In this document: positions 37,664-47,552 of the stretch, piece after piece
Position numbering within the stretch: position 1 is the first letter of the stretch
Layout: the number at the start of each line of letters is the position of its first letter
Origin: Mucilaginibacter sp. KACC 22063
Lineage (GTDB): Bacteria > Bacteroidota > Bacteroidia > Sphingobacteriales > Sphingobacteriaceae
Length of the DNA stretch: 64,000 nucleotides
Direction: 5' to 3'
Assembly (NCBI RefSeq): GCF_028736115.1
Contig: NZ_CP117877.1
Location: 1,612,001 to 1,676,000 of the forward strand
Notes under the pieces: model-generated
What the model was told of the DNA's origin: nothing
The model's database searches: none
Seen by the model: the letters and a program-made list of their open reading frames with translations, nothing else
Made by a program: the position numbers and the translations under genes

Positions 37664-39169
37664 ATGAACCAGTTACTGTCAAATATACCACTGCAAATAT
37701 CAAACGCACTCGGCAGCTTGCCGTACTTTGTTCCGGAGGTGTATTTGGCAGTACTGTTTATTGTTGTACTGCTTACAGATCTTTTTTACGGCAGGCATTC
37801 GGCATGGCTTTGCCGCATTATTGCAGCTGGCGGCTTATTGCTTGTACTTTCAAAAGATATTGCACAATTGCAGTTGCTGCGTTTCGGGCCGCGCTTTCTG
37901 TTTAATGATATGATGCTGTTGCATCAGTCTGCCGTATCATTTAAAATGATTGTAGATGTTTTTGCAATCATTCTTATAATCTTTTTCGGCTTGGATGGTA
38001 AATTGAAAAAACATTCAAAAGGACTGTCTGACCTTTATACTATTGTTGTTGCCTCCGTTTTAGGGCTGCATATCATGATCATGGCAGTTAACCTGCTGTC
38101 AACCTACCTGGCTATCGAGATGGTATCGCTGGCCTCTTATCTATTGGCAGCTTACCGGTCAGAAAATGGCTTTAGCGCCGAAGCAGGTTTAAAATATGTG
38201 TTATTCGGTGCGGTATCATCGGCTGTTATGTTGTATGGCATTTCACTTATCTACAGCCTTACCGGTTCGTTAAGTTACTTTAATGGCAACCTGATTGATG
38301 GCCTTATGGCTGCTAACCCGGTAATGGTTGGGATGGCCATAACCCTTACTTTAGTAGGTATTGGCTTTAAGCTATCTTTTGTACCTATGCATTTCTGGGT
38401 ACCCGATGTTTACCAGGGCGCGCCTACTGCTGTTACCGCTTATTTATCTACATTGCCAAAAATTGCAGGCTTCGCTTTGCTGATCAATTTTCTTACACCA
38501 TTTGTGTTTTTTGCTAAATGGTCGGCTTTTGATTTCAGGCTGTTCCTGTCAATCATAGGCATCATTTCCATGATTGTGGGGAACTTTGCAGCCGTTTGGC
38601 AAAAAAATGTAAAGCGATTGCTTGGTTATTCGAGCATAGGGCATACCGGTTTTGTACTGATGGCTGTGGCTACCTTCTCTCAGCAGGGTATTTCATCGCT
38701 GTTATTTTATCTGGCCGCTTATGCTTTCGCAAATGTAGCTGCATTGATGCTGGCTTCATATCTTGAAGAAGCTACTGGGGCTGATAATGTAGATGCTTAT
38801 AAAGGTTTAGGATTTAAATATCCTGTAGCGGGCGTATGTTTTGTGATTATTCTTATTTCCCTTACCGGCTTGCCGGTTTCAGCAGGATTTAATGGAAAGT
38901 TGCTGGTGTTTTCGTCAGTTTACCAATCTTACGAGCAAAATCATAACGTTTGGTTGCTCATTTTAATGATAACCGGTGCTATAACTACGGTTGTTTCTCT
39001 TTTTTACTATTTGAAAATTCCTTTAAATATGTTTTTGAGGAAGTCGGAAAGCGTAAATCCTGATAATATATTTCAATCCAATAAAGCGTTATTATCAATT
39101 TCTGTTTTTTTAACTTTTATGATTCTTCTTATAGGAATTTTTCCTCATTTTTTAGCTGATTTGTTTTAA
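37664..39169 (+). CDS. nuoN: NADH-quinone oxidoreductase subunit N
   Basis: 501 aa, about 14 helices. LSTYLAIEMVSLASYLLAAY and FVPMHFWVPDVYQGAPTAVTAYLSTLPK are the antiporter-type motifs with conserved Glu and Lys. It completes the membrane arm, although separated from nuoM by the MuiA-like gene. The next gene (ammonium transporter) starts 104 nt later, and no clear terminator was found in that AT-rich gap. Confidence 0.94.
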   Translation: MNQLLSNIPLQISNALGSLPYFVPEVYLAVLFIVVLLTDLFYGRHSAWLCRIIAAGGLLLVLSKDIAQLQLLRFGPRFLFNDMMLLHQSAVSFKMIVDVFAIILIIFFGLDGKLKKHSKGLSDLYTIVVASVLGLHIMIMAVNLLSTYLAIEMVSLASYLLAAYRSENGFSAEAGLKYVLFGAVSSAVMLYGISLIYSLTGSLSYFNGNLIDGLMAANPVMVGMAITLTLVGIGFKLSFVPMHFWVPDVYQGAPTAVTAYLSTLPKIAGFALLINFLTPFVFFAKWSAFDFRLFLSIIGIISMIVGNFAAVWQKNVKRLLGYSSIGHTGFVLMAVATFSQQGISSLLFYLAAYAFANVAALMLASYLEEATGADNVDAYKGLGFKYPVAGVCFVIILISLTGLPVSAGFNGKLLVFSSVYQSYEQNHNVWLLILMITGAITTVVSLFYYLKIPLNMFLRKSESVNPDNIFQSNKALLSISVFLTFMILLIGIFPHFLADLF

Positions 39170-39273
39170 CAAGGCGAATATTATTGATATTTTCATTTAT
39201 CTTTCAATATTTATATGAAAACGTTTAATTTTTTGTATTTTCAGCTTCTATAACTCCGAAAACTTTACAAAAT

Positions 39274-40581
39274 ATGAAACGTTACCTTCCTTTCGCATTA
39301 ATGGTGATAGTTTTAATACTATCATTTACTCATCCATCCGTCACGCCGGTCACGTCCGGTGAAACGCCAAAGTTTGATACAGGTGATATTGCCTGGATGC
39401 TGGTTTCCACAGCCCTGGTACTGATCATGACACCTGGCTTGGCTTTCTTTTACGGCGGTATGGTAAACAAAAAGAATGTGATCTCTACCATGCTGCAAAG
39501 TTTGATCTGTATGGTAATTGTAACGGTATTGTGGGTAACTTTTGGTTTTAGCCTTGCCTTTGGCGATGATATTGGCGGTGTGGTTGGTAATCCATCTACC
39601 TATTTTATGATGAAAGGTATGCTGGGCAATGCTGTATGGCCCGGGGCTAAAACATTTCCATTGGTGCTTTTTGCTATGTATCAGCTAAAATTTGCCATTA
39701 TTACACCGGCGCTTATTACCGGTGCATTTGCAGAGCGTATCCGCTTTAATTCTTACCTGGTTTTCTTAGTATTGTTCGCCATATTTATTTATTCGCCGCT
39801 GGCACATTGTACCTGGCACCCTGATGGTTTTCTGGCCAAATTAGGTGTGCTCGACTTTGCGGGCGGTACCGTAGTACACATGTCGGCAGGATGGGCAGCG
39901 CTGGCTTCGGCTATATTTTTAAAACGCAGGGCTGAGGCAAGCCATGCGCCTGCGCGTATTACGTATGTTATCATCGGTACAGGTTTGTTATGGTTCGGTT
40001 GGTTTGGGTTTAACGCTGGTTCGGCTATGGGCGCTTCTGCTTTGGCGGCATCTGCGTTAGCTACTACAACATCGGCAGCATCGGCAGCGGGTTTAACCTG
40101 GATATTTTTTGATATGTTGCGCGGCCGTAAACCATCGGCAATGGGTACCTGTATTGGCGCTGTTGTGGGCTTAGTAGCCATTACGCCGGCAGCAGGATAT
40201 GTTTCTATTCCGCATTCGCTGGCAATTGGTATTATATCTGCTGTTGTAAGTAACCTGATGGTAGAGTGGCGCACACGTACATCAATTGATGATACGCTGG
40301 ATGTTTTCCCTTGTCACGGTGTTGGCGGTATGGTAGGTATGCTTTTAACCGGTGTATTTGCTAATAAAGCAGTTAACCCTGCTGTTACAACAAATGGTTT
40401 GTTTTTTGGTGAAACTCATTTATTTTTGGTGCAGCTAATGGCTTTGATCGGTGTTTCAATATTTGCCTTTGCAGGTTCATATGTTTTGCTTAAAATTACC
40501 GATATAATTTCTCCGTTACGTGTTTCTGTTGATGAAGAGGCTGTAGGTCTTGACATTAGCCAGCATGGTGAGAAGTTATAA
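39274..40581 (+). CDS. amt: ammonium transporter (Amt/MEP/Rh family)
   Basis: 435 aa. An N-terminal hydrophobic segment that may be a cleaved signal (MKRYLPFALMVIVLILSF) is followed by eleven helices. FDTGDIAWMLVSTALVLIMTPGLAFFYGG opens the family fold. The twin pore histidines are in VVHMSAGWAALAS and FPCHGVGGMVGMLLTG. It brings ammonium through the inner membrane. No glnK/PII gene is adjacent, unlike many operons. A hairpin terminator follows. Confidence 0.94.
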   Translation: MKRYLPFALMVIVLILSFTHPSVTPVTSGETPKFDTGDIAWMLVSTALVLIMTPGLAFFYGGMVNKKNVISTMLQSLICMVIVTVLWVTFGFSLAFGDDIGGVVGNPSTYFMMKGMLGNAVWPGAKTFPLVLFAMYQLKFAIITPALITGAFAERIRFNSYLVFLVLFAIFIYSPLAHCTWHPDGFLAKLGVLDFAGGTVVHMSAGWAALASAIFLKRRAEASHAPARITYVIIGTGLLWFGWFGFNAGSAMGASALAASALATTTSAASAAGLTWIFFDMLRGRKPSAMGTCIGAVVGLVAITPAAGYVSIPHSLAIGIISAVVSNLMVEWRTRTSIDDTLDVFPCHGVGGMVGMLLTGVFANKAVNPAVTTNGLFFGETHLFLVQLMALIGVSIFAFAGSYVLLKITDIISPLRVSVDEEAVGLDISQHGEKL

Positions 40582-40614
40582 TATTTTTCCTCTGATTATT
40601 TAATATATGTTCCG

Positions 40615-40650
40615 AAGGCGGCGCTGTTACAGCCCGCCTTTACTTATTTT
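40615..40650 (+). terminator. intrinsic terminator after the ammonium transporter gene
   Basis: AAGGCGG pairs with CCGCCTT, and after one bulged C the stem continues as GCTG/CAGC around loop TTA (40615-40640). TACTTATTTT follows. The T-run is imperfect but the hairpin is strong. Confidence 0.78.
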
Positions 40651-40692
40651 ACCCGTGAAATTTTAATGCTTTATTATGACATAAAGTTTCTG

Positions 40693-40720
40693 TTGAGTTC
40701 ACTTTAAAAGTGTATTTTTG
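40693..40720 (+). promoter_or_regulatory. promoter of the amidophosphoribosyltransferase gene
   Basis: TTG (40693-40695) and TATTTTTG (40713-40720) are separated by 17 nt. This is the best two-part Bacteroidetes promoter in the window. The start codon is 17 nt downstream. Confidence 0.6.
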
Positions 40721-40737
40721 CAGCCTCATTATAACTC

Positions 40738-42645
40738 ATGAGTGACCAGATAAAACACGAGTGTGGCGTTGCTTTCATTCGCCTTTTAAAGCCGCTGTCT
40801 TACTACCAGAAAAAATACGGTACTGCGCTTTACGGACTAAATAAACTATACCTTTTAATGGAAAAACAACATAACCGCGGCCAGGATGGCGCAGGTGTTG
40901 CTACCATTAAACTGGATATTGAACCCGGTAAACGCTATATCAGCAGGCACCGCTCTATGGCATCAAATGCTGTTGCGGATATTTTCGAATACATTCAGAA
41001 AAAGTTTGCCGAGGTAGAGAAGGAGTATCCTGAAAAAATGAAAGATGCCGTTTGGCTGAAAGAAAACATGAGCTTTACAGGCGAAGTGTTACTTGGTCAC
41101 CTGCGTTATGGTACTCATGGTAAAAACAGTATCGAAAGCTGCCACCCCTTTCTTCGCCAGAATAACTGGATGACGCGTAACCTGGTTATTGCCGGTAACT
41201 TCAACATGACTAATGTTGATGAGTTATTACAGCAGTTATATGACTTAGGCCAACATCCGAAGGAAAAGGCCGATACCGTAACTGTACTGGAAAAAATAGG
41301 CCACTTTTTGGACTCTGAAGTACAAGGCTTATTTGACCAGATCAAACGAGAAGGCAATGATGATAATCCTGCAATCAGCAGAATGATTGCTGACAATATG
41401 GATGTTGCCAAGATCCTTAGAAAATCAGCTAAAAACTGGGATGGTGGTTACACTATTGCAGGTATACTTGGTCACGGTGATGCGTTTGTAATGCGCGACC
41501 CTTCAGGTATTCGCCCGGCGTTTTATTATAAAAACGATGAAATAGTAATTGCTACTTCAGAACGCCCGGCTATCCAAACGGCATTCAACATTCCTTTTGA
41601 AGAGATCAGGGAGATAAAACCGGGACATGCCCTTATTGTTAAGAAAAGCGGTAAAGTTACCGAAGAGCAATTTAGTGAGCCCTTAGAGAAAAAGTCATGC
41701 TCATTTGAGCGTATTTACTTTTCGCGCGGCAGCGATGCGGCTATCTATCGTGAGCGCAAAAAACTTGGCCACCTACTTTGCCCGCAGATATTAGATGCTG
41801 TAAACAGCGATATTAAAAATACCGTATTCTCTTATATCCCAAATACTGCCGAAATTGCCTTTTACGGCATGGTTGAAGGGATTAATAATTATGTGAAGCA
41901 GTATCAGCGCGATCAACTGCTTGGCCGCGATGGTAAAATTACCGATGAGGAATTGGCTGAAGTATTAGCGATAACCCCGCGCGTTGAAAAGATTGCCATA
42001 AAGGATGTTAAACTGCGTACGTTTATTACCCAGGATGCTGATCGTGGCGAAATGGTAGCACACGTTTATGACACCACTTATGGGCTGATTAACAAAGGGA
42101 CAGATACATTGGTGGCTATCGACGATTCGATAGTGCGTGGTACCACGCTTAAACAAAGTATCCTTAAAATATTAGACCGCTTAGGCCCTAAAAAGATCAT
42201 TGTGGTTTCGTCGGCTCCGCAGATACGTTACCCTGATTGTTATGGCATTGACATGTCGCGCATGGGTGAATTTATTGCTTTTGAAGCAGCAATAAGCCTG
42301 CTTAAAGATAGCGGCCGTGAGGATGTGATCCTTGATGTTTATCAGAAATGCAAGGCAAGCCTTACTCATCCTAAAGAAGAGGTCGTAAATCATGTTAAAG
42401 CCATTTATGCGCCTTTTACAGACGAGGAAATATCAGCACGCATAGCTAAGATCATTACGCCACCAAATATTAAAGCTGAAGTAGAGGTGATTTATCAAAC
42501 CCTTGACAACTTACACGTTGCCTGTCCTGAAAACCTGGGCGACTGGTACTTTAGCGGAGATTATCCAACCCCGGGAGGTAATAAGGTTGTTAACCGCGCC
42601 TTTATCAACTGGATGGAAGGTAAAAACCAAAGAGCTTATATGTAA
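40738..42645 (+). CDS. purF: amidophosphoribosyltransferase (long Bacteroidota form)
   Basis: 635 aa. The class II glutamine amidotransferase half begins HECGVAF (catalytic C9, perhaps exposed by removal of eight residues). GHLRYGTHGKNS and AGNFNMTN support the glutaminase fold. The phosphoribosyltransferase half carries the PRPP loop TLVAIDDSIVRGTTLKQS (D462, D463). It makes phosphoribosylamine, the first committed step of purine synthesis. It is longer than standard PurF (about 500 aa), with inserts in both halves; Bacteroidota often have a second, shorter PurF, so the exact role is slightly uncertain. Confidence 0.85.
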   Translation: MSDQIKHECGVAFIRLLKPLSYYQKKYGTALYGLNKLYLLMEKQHNRGQDGAGVATIKLDIEPGKRYISRHRSMASNAVADIFEYIQKKFAEVEKEYPEKMKDAVWLKENMSFTGEVLLGHLRYGTHGKNSIESCHPFLRQNNWMTRNLVIAGNFNMTNVDELLQQLYDLGQHPKEKADTVTVLEKIGHFLDSEVQGLFDQIKREGNDDNPAISRMIADNMDVAKILRKSAKNWDGGYTIAGILGHGDAFVMRDPSGIRPAFYYKNDEIVIATSERPAIQTAFNIPFEEIREIKPGHALIVKKSGKVTEEQFSEPLEKKSCSFERIYFSRGSDAAIYRERKKLGHLLCPQILDAVNSDIKNTVFSYIPNTAEIAFYGMVEGINNYVKQYQRDQLLGRDGKITDEELAEVLAITPRVEKIAIKDVKLRTFITQDADRGEMVAHVYDTTYGLINKGTDTLVAIDDSIVRGTTLKQSILKILDRLGPKKIIVVSSAPQIRYPDCYGIDMSRMGEFIAFEAAISLLKDSGREDVILDVYQKCKASLTHPKEEVVNHVKAIYAPFTDEEISARIAKIITPPNIKAEVEVIYQTLDNLHVACPENLGDWYFSGDYPTPGGNKVVNRAFINWMEGKNQRAYM

Positions 42646-42680
42646 AAAAAGCGGGGCTGATTAAAGCCCCGCTTTTTTTA
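42644..42680. terminator. bidirectional terminator between purF and the DinB gene
   Basis: A7-GCGGGGCT (42644-42658), loop GATTAA, then AGCCCCGC-T7 (42665-42679): a 15-bp symmetric stem between convergent genes. It overlaps the stop codons of both. Confidence 0.93.
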
Positions 42681-43233
42681 TGTACTCATCTGTGAAGTGG
42701 CTTCGCCGCTTATCTTCTGCAAATTTATCAGCATTGTAACTGTCTGACTGGCCTTTGGGTATCGACAGCGACTTCCAGTTATTATTGAGCAATATTTTGC
42801 CGATAAATACAATCTGCCCAATATGGTAAGGGTAATGTGCCAGCTGCCTGTTGATAGCTTCCATCACTGTATGTCCCATGTTGCGGATGTAAATGATCTG
42901 GTCTAAATCATCTGGTGTTAGTGTGTCCAGTGTCGACAGTAGGCAGCTCCAACCCGCATTCCATCTGTTTAGTAATTCCTCGCGCGAGTAATTTATCGTT
43001 CCAAATTCAGCGTCGCGGCTACGGTCAGGCTTTTCACCGTCTGTATTAAAAATGTCTGTCCATCGTGAAAGCATATTGCCTGCCAGATGATTTACAATCA
43101 TGGCTATGCTGTTGCTTTGTTCGTCGGGCTGCCAGTTAAGTTGTTCGACTGTTAGTTGATCAAATGTTTTTTCGCCTAACAGTTTATAATAAGCAAATTG
43201 TTTTTTAGCGCTTTCCAGATAATCGGTTCCCAT
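42661..43233 (-). CDS. DinB-family (DUF1572-like) protein
   Basis: 190 aa, four-helix bundle. The metal-site histidines expected of the fold are visible: IVNHLAGNM near residue 50, and NRQLAHYPYHIGQI near residue 135 (HxxYH type). The N-terminal FAYYKLLGEKTFDQLTVEQL is typical. Some members are thiol-dependent S-transferases, but no substrate can be given. It is convergent to purF across a shared terminator. Confidence 0.88.
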   Translation of the reverse strand: MGTDYLESAKKQFAYYKLLGEKTFDQLTVEQLNWQPDEQSNSIAMIVNHLAGNMLSRWTDIFNTDGEKPDRSRDAEFGTINYSREELLNRWNAGWSCLLSTLDTLTPDDLDQIIYIRNMGHTVMEAINRQLAHYPYHIGQIVFIGKILLNNNWKSLSIPKGQSDSYNADKFAEDKRRSHFTDEYIKKAGL

Positions 43234-43255
43234 TATTTGTGAATTTATAATATAC

Positions 43256-43263
43256 CAAATTTA
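43256..43263 (-). promoter_or_regulatory. putative -7 box of the DinB-family gene
   Basis: TAAATTTG on the minus strand matches TAnnTTTG and lies 22 nt upstream of the ATG at 43231-43233. Confidence 0.42.
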
Positions 43264-43282
43264 GCGATAAGAAAGCCGTTAA

Positions 43283-43945
43283 TTAAAATTTACCTTGCGG
43301 TAAACCTGAGAAGATGATGTGCGTAACCAGTTTATCAAATATGATAAACGCGGCGATAATAAGCGCCCCGCCGGCTACATAATTTAACCGGTGTACAAAC
43401 TTAACCGAGATCTTATCGCGCAGCTTATTGGCATAAAATGCTTTGGTAAGATCCATGCCAAATTGCACAAAAAGCACTGTTAAAAACATGACAGATAACT
43501 TTAATTGCCTGTGCGGCACACCTAAATGGTAAATGGTGCTGGCGGTGGTGATTACAGTTATCCAGTGGAAAAGCAGGGTAGGGTTAAAGATGCACATCAC
43601 AAACCCTTTCACAAAATAGCCGAAGCGGTTTACGCTGGCCGGTGTATGCGGGTTGTAATCCACCTCGGGCTTTTTCATCAGGTAATAGATACCGATGCAA
43701 AGCAATATGATGCTGCCAATAATGCCGAACCACACCTTTACCGGTGCTGATACGTCAAAAAACTCTGAACCGTAAAGTATAGCGCCAACAAACACAATAT
43801 CGCTTGTTACAACGCCAAGGGCAAGCGCGGCCCCTGCTTGAAAACCTTTTTCAATACTGGTTTTGATCAGCGCAAAAAATACCGGGCCGGTGATAAAGGT
43901 TAAAACTAACCCAATACCTATACCCGAAAAAATAGCTTCTATCAT
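43283..43945 (-). CDS. LysE-family amino acid exporter
   Basis: 220 aa, six membrane helices. GIGLVLTFITGPVFFALIKTSIEKGFQAG is the N-terminal signature, with a second half beginning GYFVKGFVMCIFNPTLLFHW. LysE/RhtB proteins export amino acids or related compounds across the inner membrane; the substrate is not predictable. Upstream of the DinB gene on the same strand (49-nt gap). The 175-bp gap to the next, divergent gene shows no clear promoter box. Confidence 0.88.
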   Translation of the reverse strand: MIEAIFSGIGIGLVLTFITGPVFFALIKTSIEKGFQAGAALALGVVTSDIVFVGAILYGSEFFDVSAPVKVWFGIIGSIILLCIGIYYLMKKPEVDYNPHTPASVNRFGYFVKGFVMCIFNPTLLFHWITVITTASTIYHLGVPHRQLKLSVMFLTVLFVQFGMDLTKAFYANKLRDKISVKFVHRLNYVAGGALIIAAFIIFDKLVTHIIFSGLPQGKF

Positions 43946-44120
43946 TAACGAAGTTTAAGGTCGCACATTATTTGCTTGTGCAATTTTAGGCATTTAACAA
44001 AAAAACACACCATTTGGCTTTATTTATTTTTTGAAAGTGCCCGGGAATGAAAAAAATGCCTTATGTTAGTGGCTTTAAACACGTTTAAACCCAATATATA
44101 TATTCATTTTTCATAAACGG

Positions 44121-45896
44121 ATGGAACAATCTAACGCAAACAGTAACCGCTCGGCATTATACTCGCTGATAACGGTTTGGTTTTTCTGGGGCTTTTCGGC
44201 AGCATCAAACGGGGTATTCATTCCTTTCTGTAAGGCTCATTTTCATTTAACACAGTTTGAATCACAACTGATCGACTTTACCTTTTACGGAGGTTACTTT
44301 ATCGGGTCATTAGTACTTTATTATGCGTCTCAAATTACACGTGTAGATATCCTGAACAAAATAGGTTATAAAAATGCCATTGTAATAGGTTTAATTATAT
44401 CGGCTGTAGGTGCCTTGCTTATGGTCCCTTCGATTAATTCAGGTGTGTTTGGGTTTATATTAGGTTCGTTTTTCTTAATAGCAATTGGATTTTCGTTACA
44501 ACAAACGGCTGTAAATCCATTTATTGTGGCTTTAGGCCCGCCCGAAACAGGTGCAACTCGCCTTAACCTGGCTGGTGGGGTAAATAACTTCGGTAGTATC
44601 TTAGGCCCGGTTGTGGTAAGCTTCCTGCTATTCGGTTCTGCATCAGGTAACAGTAATGCTATCGTTTCTATCTCGTCGGTAAACACGCTTTACTGGATTT
44701 TGGTAGTATTGTTTGTGGCGCTTGCTGTATTCTTCTGGGTATCTAAATTACCAAAGGTGACCAGCGACGAGCAAATTGAGCCAAGTTCAAAGGCTAATTT
44801 ACCACTGTTCGTAATTTTTATTGCTTTTTGTATGATTTTGGCCGCTACTCCGGTTAGCCAAGCTATAACAAACTCTACGTTAAGTTCTAAAGGTGTTGTG
44901 GTTTCCAATGATCTGATCAATAAATACGCAGCTTCAAGTATCGATGAAATAAGCAAGCTTAATTTAGGCGCTACCGTAAAAAGTAACCTTATCGAGTACG
45001 TAAAAACGCTTGAGAGTTATAAAAGTTATCTTGTTTACGGCGCATTACTGATTATTGTACTTACGCTTATAGTTGCATCTTCAAGAGCCACCAAGCAAAA
45101 GGAAGGATGGGGCGCTATGCGTTATCCTCAGCTGATTTTAGGTATGCTGGCCATATTTACCTATGTAGGTGTAGAGGTAACTATTCAAAGTAATTTTGGC
45201 GCATTATTAAATACTTCGGCTTTTGGCAGTATCCCTGAAAAAGGGCTTGCTCCTTATATTTCCCTGTATTGGGGCAGTTTAATGATTGGCCGCTGGACGG
45301 GTGCCATAGGCGTTTTCAATATGTCTAAAAAAACACGTACTGTTATGACGGTGCTTGTGCCTTACATTGCCTTCGCAGTGGTATTAGGTGCAAATGCCAT
45401 TAGCCACGCCGATATCATGAAGATATTACCTTACGGTATCTGCGTAATATTCCTGATCGTGGGTTTCTTCTTAGGACAGGAAAAGCCGATCCGCACTCTT
45501 ACTATTTTCGGATTACTTGGTGTATCATTTATGATAATTGGTTTGCTTACAAACGGTATCATAGCTACTTATGCTTTTGTAAGCGGTGGTTTATGCTGCT
45601 CAATTATGTGGCCTTCAATTTTCGCATTATCATTAGCAGGCTTAGGCAAATACTCAAGCCAGGGCGCGTCATTATTAATTATGATGATTCTGGGTGGTTC
45701 TATTATTCCACCGGTGCAAGGTATTTTAGCTGACGGTGCTAACGGAATTGTACCAGGCATGAGCGGTATCCACTTCTCATATATCGTACCGTTAATTGGT
45801 TTTGCTTACCTGGCATTCTTTGCCTGGAAAGCCGGTGCAGAGTTGCGTAAACAAGGTATTGATATTGACCACATTGAAACAGGTGCTGGTCACTAA
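44121..45896 (+). CDS. FucP-like sugar MFS transporter with extra helix pair
   Basis: 591 aa. The N-terminal half matches the FucP/glucose-galactose branch ([46 protein letters not shown]). Between the halves, about residues 225-325, it carries two additional hydrophobic segments around a polar loop ([20 protein letters not shown]). The C-terminal half resumes with [16 protein letters not shown]. The insert makes it about 120 residues longer than the tandem neighbour. It likely imports a monosaccharide with protons; which one is unknown. Confidence 0.88.
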   Translation: MEQSNANSNRSALYSLITVWFFWGFSAASNGVFIPFCKAHFHLTQFESQLIDFTFYGGYFIGSLVLYYASQITRVDILNKIGYKNAIVIGLIISAVGALLMVPSINSGVFGFILGSFFLIAIGFSLQQTAVNPFIVALGPPETGATRLNLAGGVNNFGSILGPVVVSFLLFGSASGNSNAIVSISSVNTLYWILVVLFVALAVFFWVSKLPKVTSDEQIEPSSKANLPLFVIFIAFCMILAATPVSQAITNSTLSSKGVVVSNDLINKYAASSIDEISKLNLGATVKSNLIEYVKTLESYKSYLVYGALLIIVLTLIVASSRATKQKEGWGAMRYPQLILGMLAIFTYVGVEVTIQSNFGALLNTSAFGSIPEKGLAPYISLYWGSLMIGRWTGAIGVFNMSKKTRTVMTVLVPYIAFAVVLGANAISHADIMKILPYGICVIFLIVGFFLGQEKPIRTLTIFGLLGVSFMIIGLLTNGIIATYAFVSGGLCCSIMWPSIFALSLAGLGKYSSQGASLLIMMILGGSIIPPVQGILADGANGIVPGMSGIHFSYIVPLIGFAYLAFFAWKAGAELRKQGIDIDHIETGAGH

Positions 45897-46000
45897 TCAT
45901 TATTGTCAGTTATACACTTGTAACAGTCTGATTACGTAATAAATTACGTATTAATCTGGGGGAAAAATACATACAGGTATAGACTATATCATTTAAATTT

Positions 46001-46041
46001 GATCGGCCTTGCATATGACCATGCAAGGCCGGTCTTATTTT
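46001..46041 (+). terminator. terminator between the two sugar transporter genes
   Basis: GATCGGCCTTGCAT (46001-46014) pairs with ATGCAAGGCCGGTC (46021-46034), 14 bp with one G-U, and is followed by TTATTTT. It lies 18 nt upstream of the second gene's ATG, so that gene must rely on readthrough or on a promoter hidden in this region. Confidence 0.88.
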
Positions 46042-46058
46042 ATATTATAACCCTAAAA

Positions 46059-47474
46059 ATGATTTCTGACACCACGCAACCACGGAAGAACTATACCCTA
46101 CCCTTAATTACGCTTACATCGCTGTTTTTTATGTGGGGATTTATCACCTGCATGAATGATGTGTTGATCCCGTATCTTAAAAAGCTTTTCAGCCTTACTT
46201 ACTTTGAGTCGATGCTGATACAGTTTTGCTTTTTCGGGGCTTACTTTATCGGGTCGTTGATCTATTTTACCATATCTTATTACAGCGGTGACCCTATCAA
46301 TAAAATAGGGTATAAGAAGGGTATATTATTAGGTTTGCTGATCTCGGCAATTGGTTGTGCTATGTTTTACCCGGCTGCCACATTATCGTCTTATGGTGTA
46401 TTTTTAGCTGCATTATTCATTTTAGGATTAGGCTTTACTTTATTGCAGATCTCTGCCAATGCCTACGTATCGTTGTTAGGACCAGACGAAAGTGCATCGA
46501 GCCGATTAAACCTTACACAAGCGTTTAACTCTTTAGGTACTACCATTGCGCCGGTATTGGGCGGTTACCTAATACAGGAATTTTTCGCGGTAAACGGCGT
46601 GGTATCTGCGCAGTCTACCAAAATCCCTTACCTCATATTTGCAGGCCTTTTTATCTTACTGGGTATCATCATTGCCTTTGTAAAGCTGCCTAAATTTAAT
46701 TCGGAAGAGATTGAAAGCAAAGGTTTAGGTGCGCTGAAATACAAAAACTTAAGGTTGGGTGTTATTGCGATATTTTTCTATGTTGGTGGCGAAGTAGCTA
46801 TCGGTAGTTTTATTATCAGTTTACTTGGGCAGGCTAATATGGGTTCAATGCCCGAGGCTGTTGCCAAAAATTACCTGTCGTTGTATTGGGGTGGTGCCAT
46901 GATCGGGCGATTTTTAGGTGCTATTTCATTAAGCAAAGGCATTGATACTACTAAAAAGATAATCTACATGTTAATTACCGCCGTGGTCGTTTTCGGTGTA
47001 ATTTATTCAATAGTAACACTGTCTTTTGCACAGATACATTACTTCCTGATTTTTATTGCGCTAAACCTGGTAGGTTTCTTAATAGGTAAATCTTCGCCGG
47101 GAAGAACGCTGGCCGTATTTGCCTGCGTTAACGTTGTTTTGGTGTTGATTACTATGTTCACCAACGGGGCTGTAGCGATGTGGTCAATTCTTGGTATTGG
47201 CTTGTTTAACTCAATTATGTACTCCAACATATTTACCCTTGGTATCGCCGGTTTGGGTAAATACACCAGTCAGGGTTCTTCGCTGCTGGTCATGGCTATT
47301 TTAGGTGGTGCGGTAATCCCTGTGATACAAGGCGCCGTTGCAGATATTATAGGTGTGCAACATGCACTCATCCTGCCTGTGATATGTTATCTTTACATCG
47401 TTTATTTCGGCTATTATTGCTGGAAAAACTTGGGCCACATCGAGCATGATGGTCAGGTAAAGGGAGGACATTAA
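46059..47474 (+). CDS. FucP-like sugar MFS transporter
   Basis: 471 aa from the ATG at 46059 (MISDTTQPRKNYTLP). A TTG frame start at 45999 would read through the terminator hairpin and was rejected. TSLFFMWGFITCMNDVLIPYLKK, CFFGAYFIGSLIYF and FTLLQISANAYVSLLGP place it in the FucP/glucose-galactose symporter group, with twelve helices and no insert. It is paralogous to the gene just upstream; the pair presumably arose by duplication and diverged in length. Confidence 0.92.
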   Translation: MISDTTQPRKNYTLPLITLTSLFFMWGFITCMNDVLIPYLKKLFSLTYFESMLIQFCFFGAYFIGSLIYFTISYYSGDPINKIGYKKGILLGLLISAIGCAMFYPAATLSSYGVFLAALFILGLGFTLLQISANAYVSLLGPDESASSRLNLTQAFNSLGTTIAPVLGGYLIQEFFAVNGVVSAQSTKIPYLIFAGLFILLGIIIAFVKLPKFNSEEIESKGLGALKYKNLRLGVIAIFFYVGGEVAIGSFIISLLGQANMGSMPEAVAKNYLSLYWGGAMIGRFLGAISLSKGIDTTKKIIYMLITAVVVFGVIYSIVTLSFAQIHYFLIFIALNLVGFLIGKSSPGRTLAVFACVNVVLVLITMFTNGAVAMWSILGIGLFNSIMYSNIFTLGIAGLGKYTSQGSSLLVMAILGGAVIPVIQGAVADIIGVQHALILPVICYLYIVYFGYYCWKNLGHIEHDGQVKGGH

Positions 47475-47479
47475 TATTC

Positions 47480-47540
47480 GGTCATTAGTCAATGGTCATC
47501 AGTTATTATAAAATAAGAAATGACCAATGACTAATGAACC
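47480..47540. repeat. intergenic inverted repeat, copy 1
   Basis: GGTCATTAGTCAATGGTCAT (47480-47499) is almost exactly complementary to 47520-47540 (ATGACCAATGACTAATGA then ACC). The arms are 20 nt apart and lie between the transporter gene and the dCMP deaminase gene. The same core recurs at 62224-62295. Confidence 0.75.
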
Positions 47541-47552
47541 AATGACTAACAC

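Noticed and set aside
39789..40274. Long open frame on the minus strand (161 codons)
   Set aside because: It lies entirely inside the ammonium transporter gene in an antisense frame, has no promoter, and its composition mirrors the transporter codons.
40615..40650. Riboswitch-like hairpin after the ammonium transporter gene
   Set aside because: A single hairpin with a following T-rich stretch is adequately explained as a terminator.
45999..46058. Extended start for the second sugar transporter
   Set aside because: The extension reads through a 14-bp terminator stem and adds non-conserved residues.
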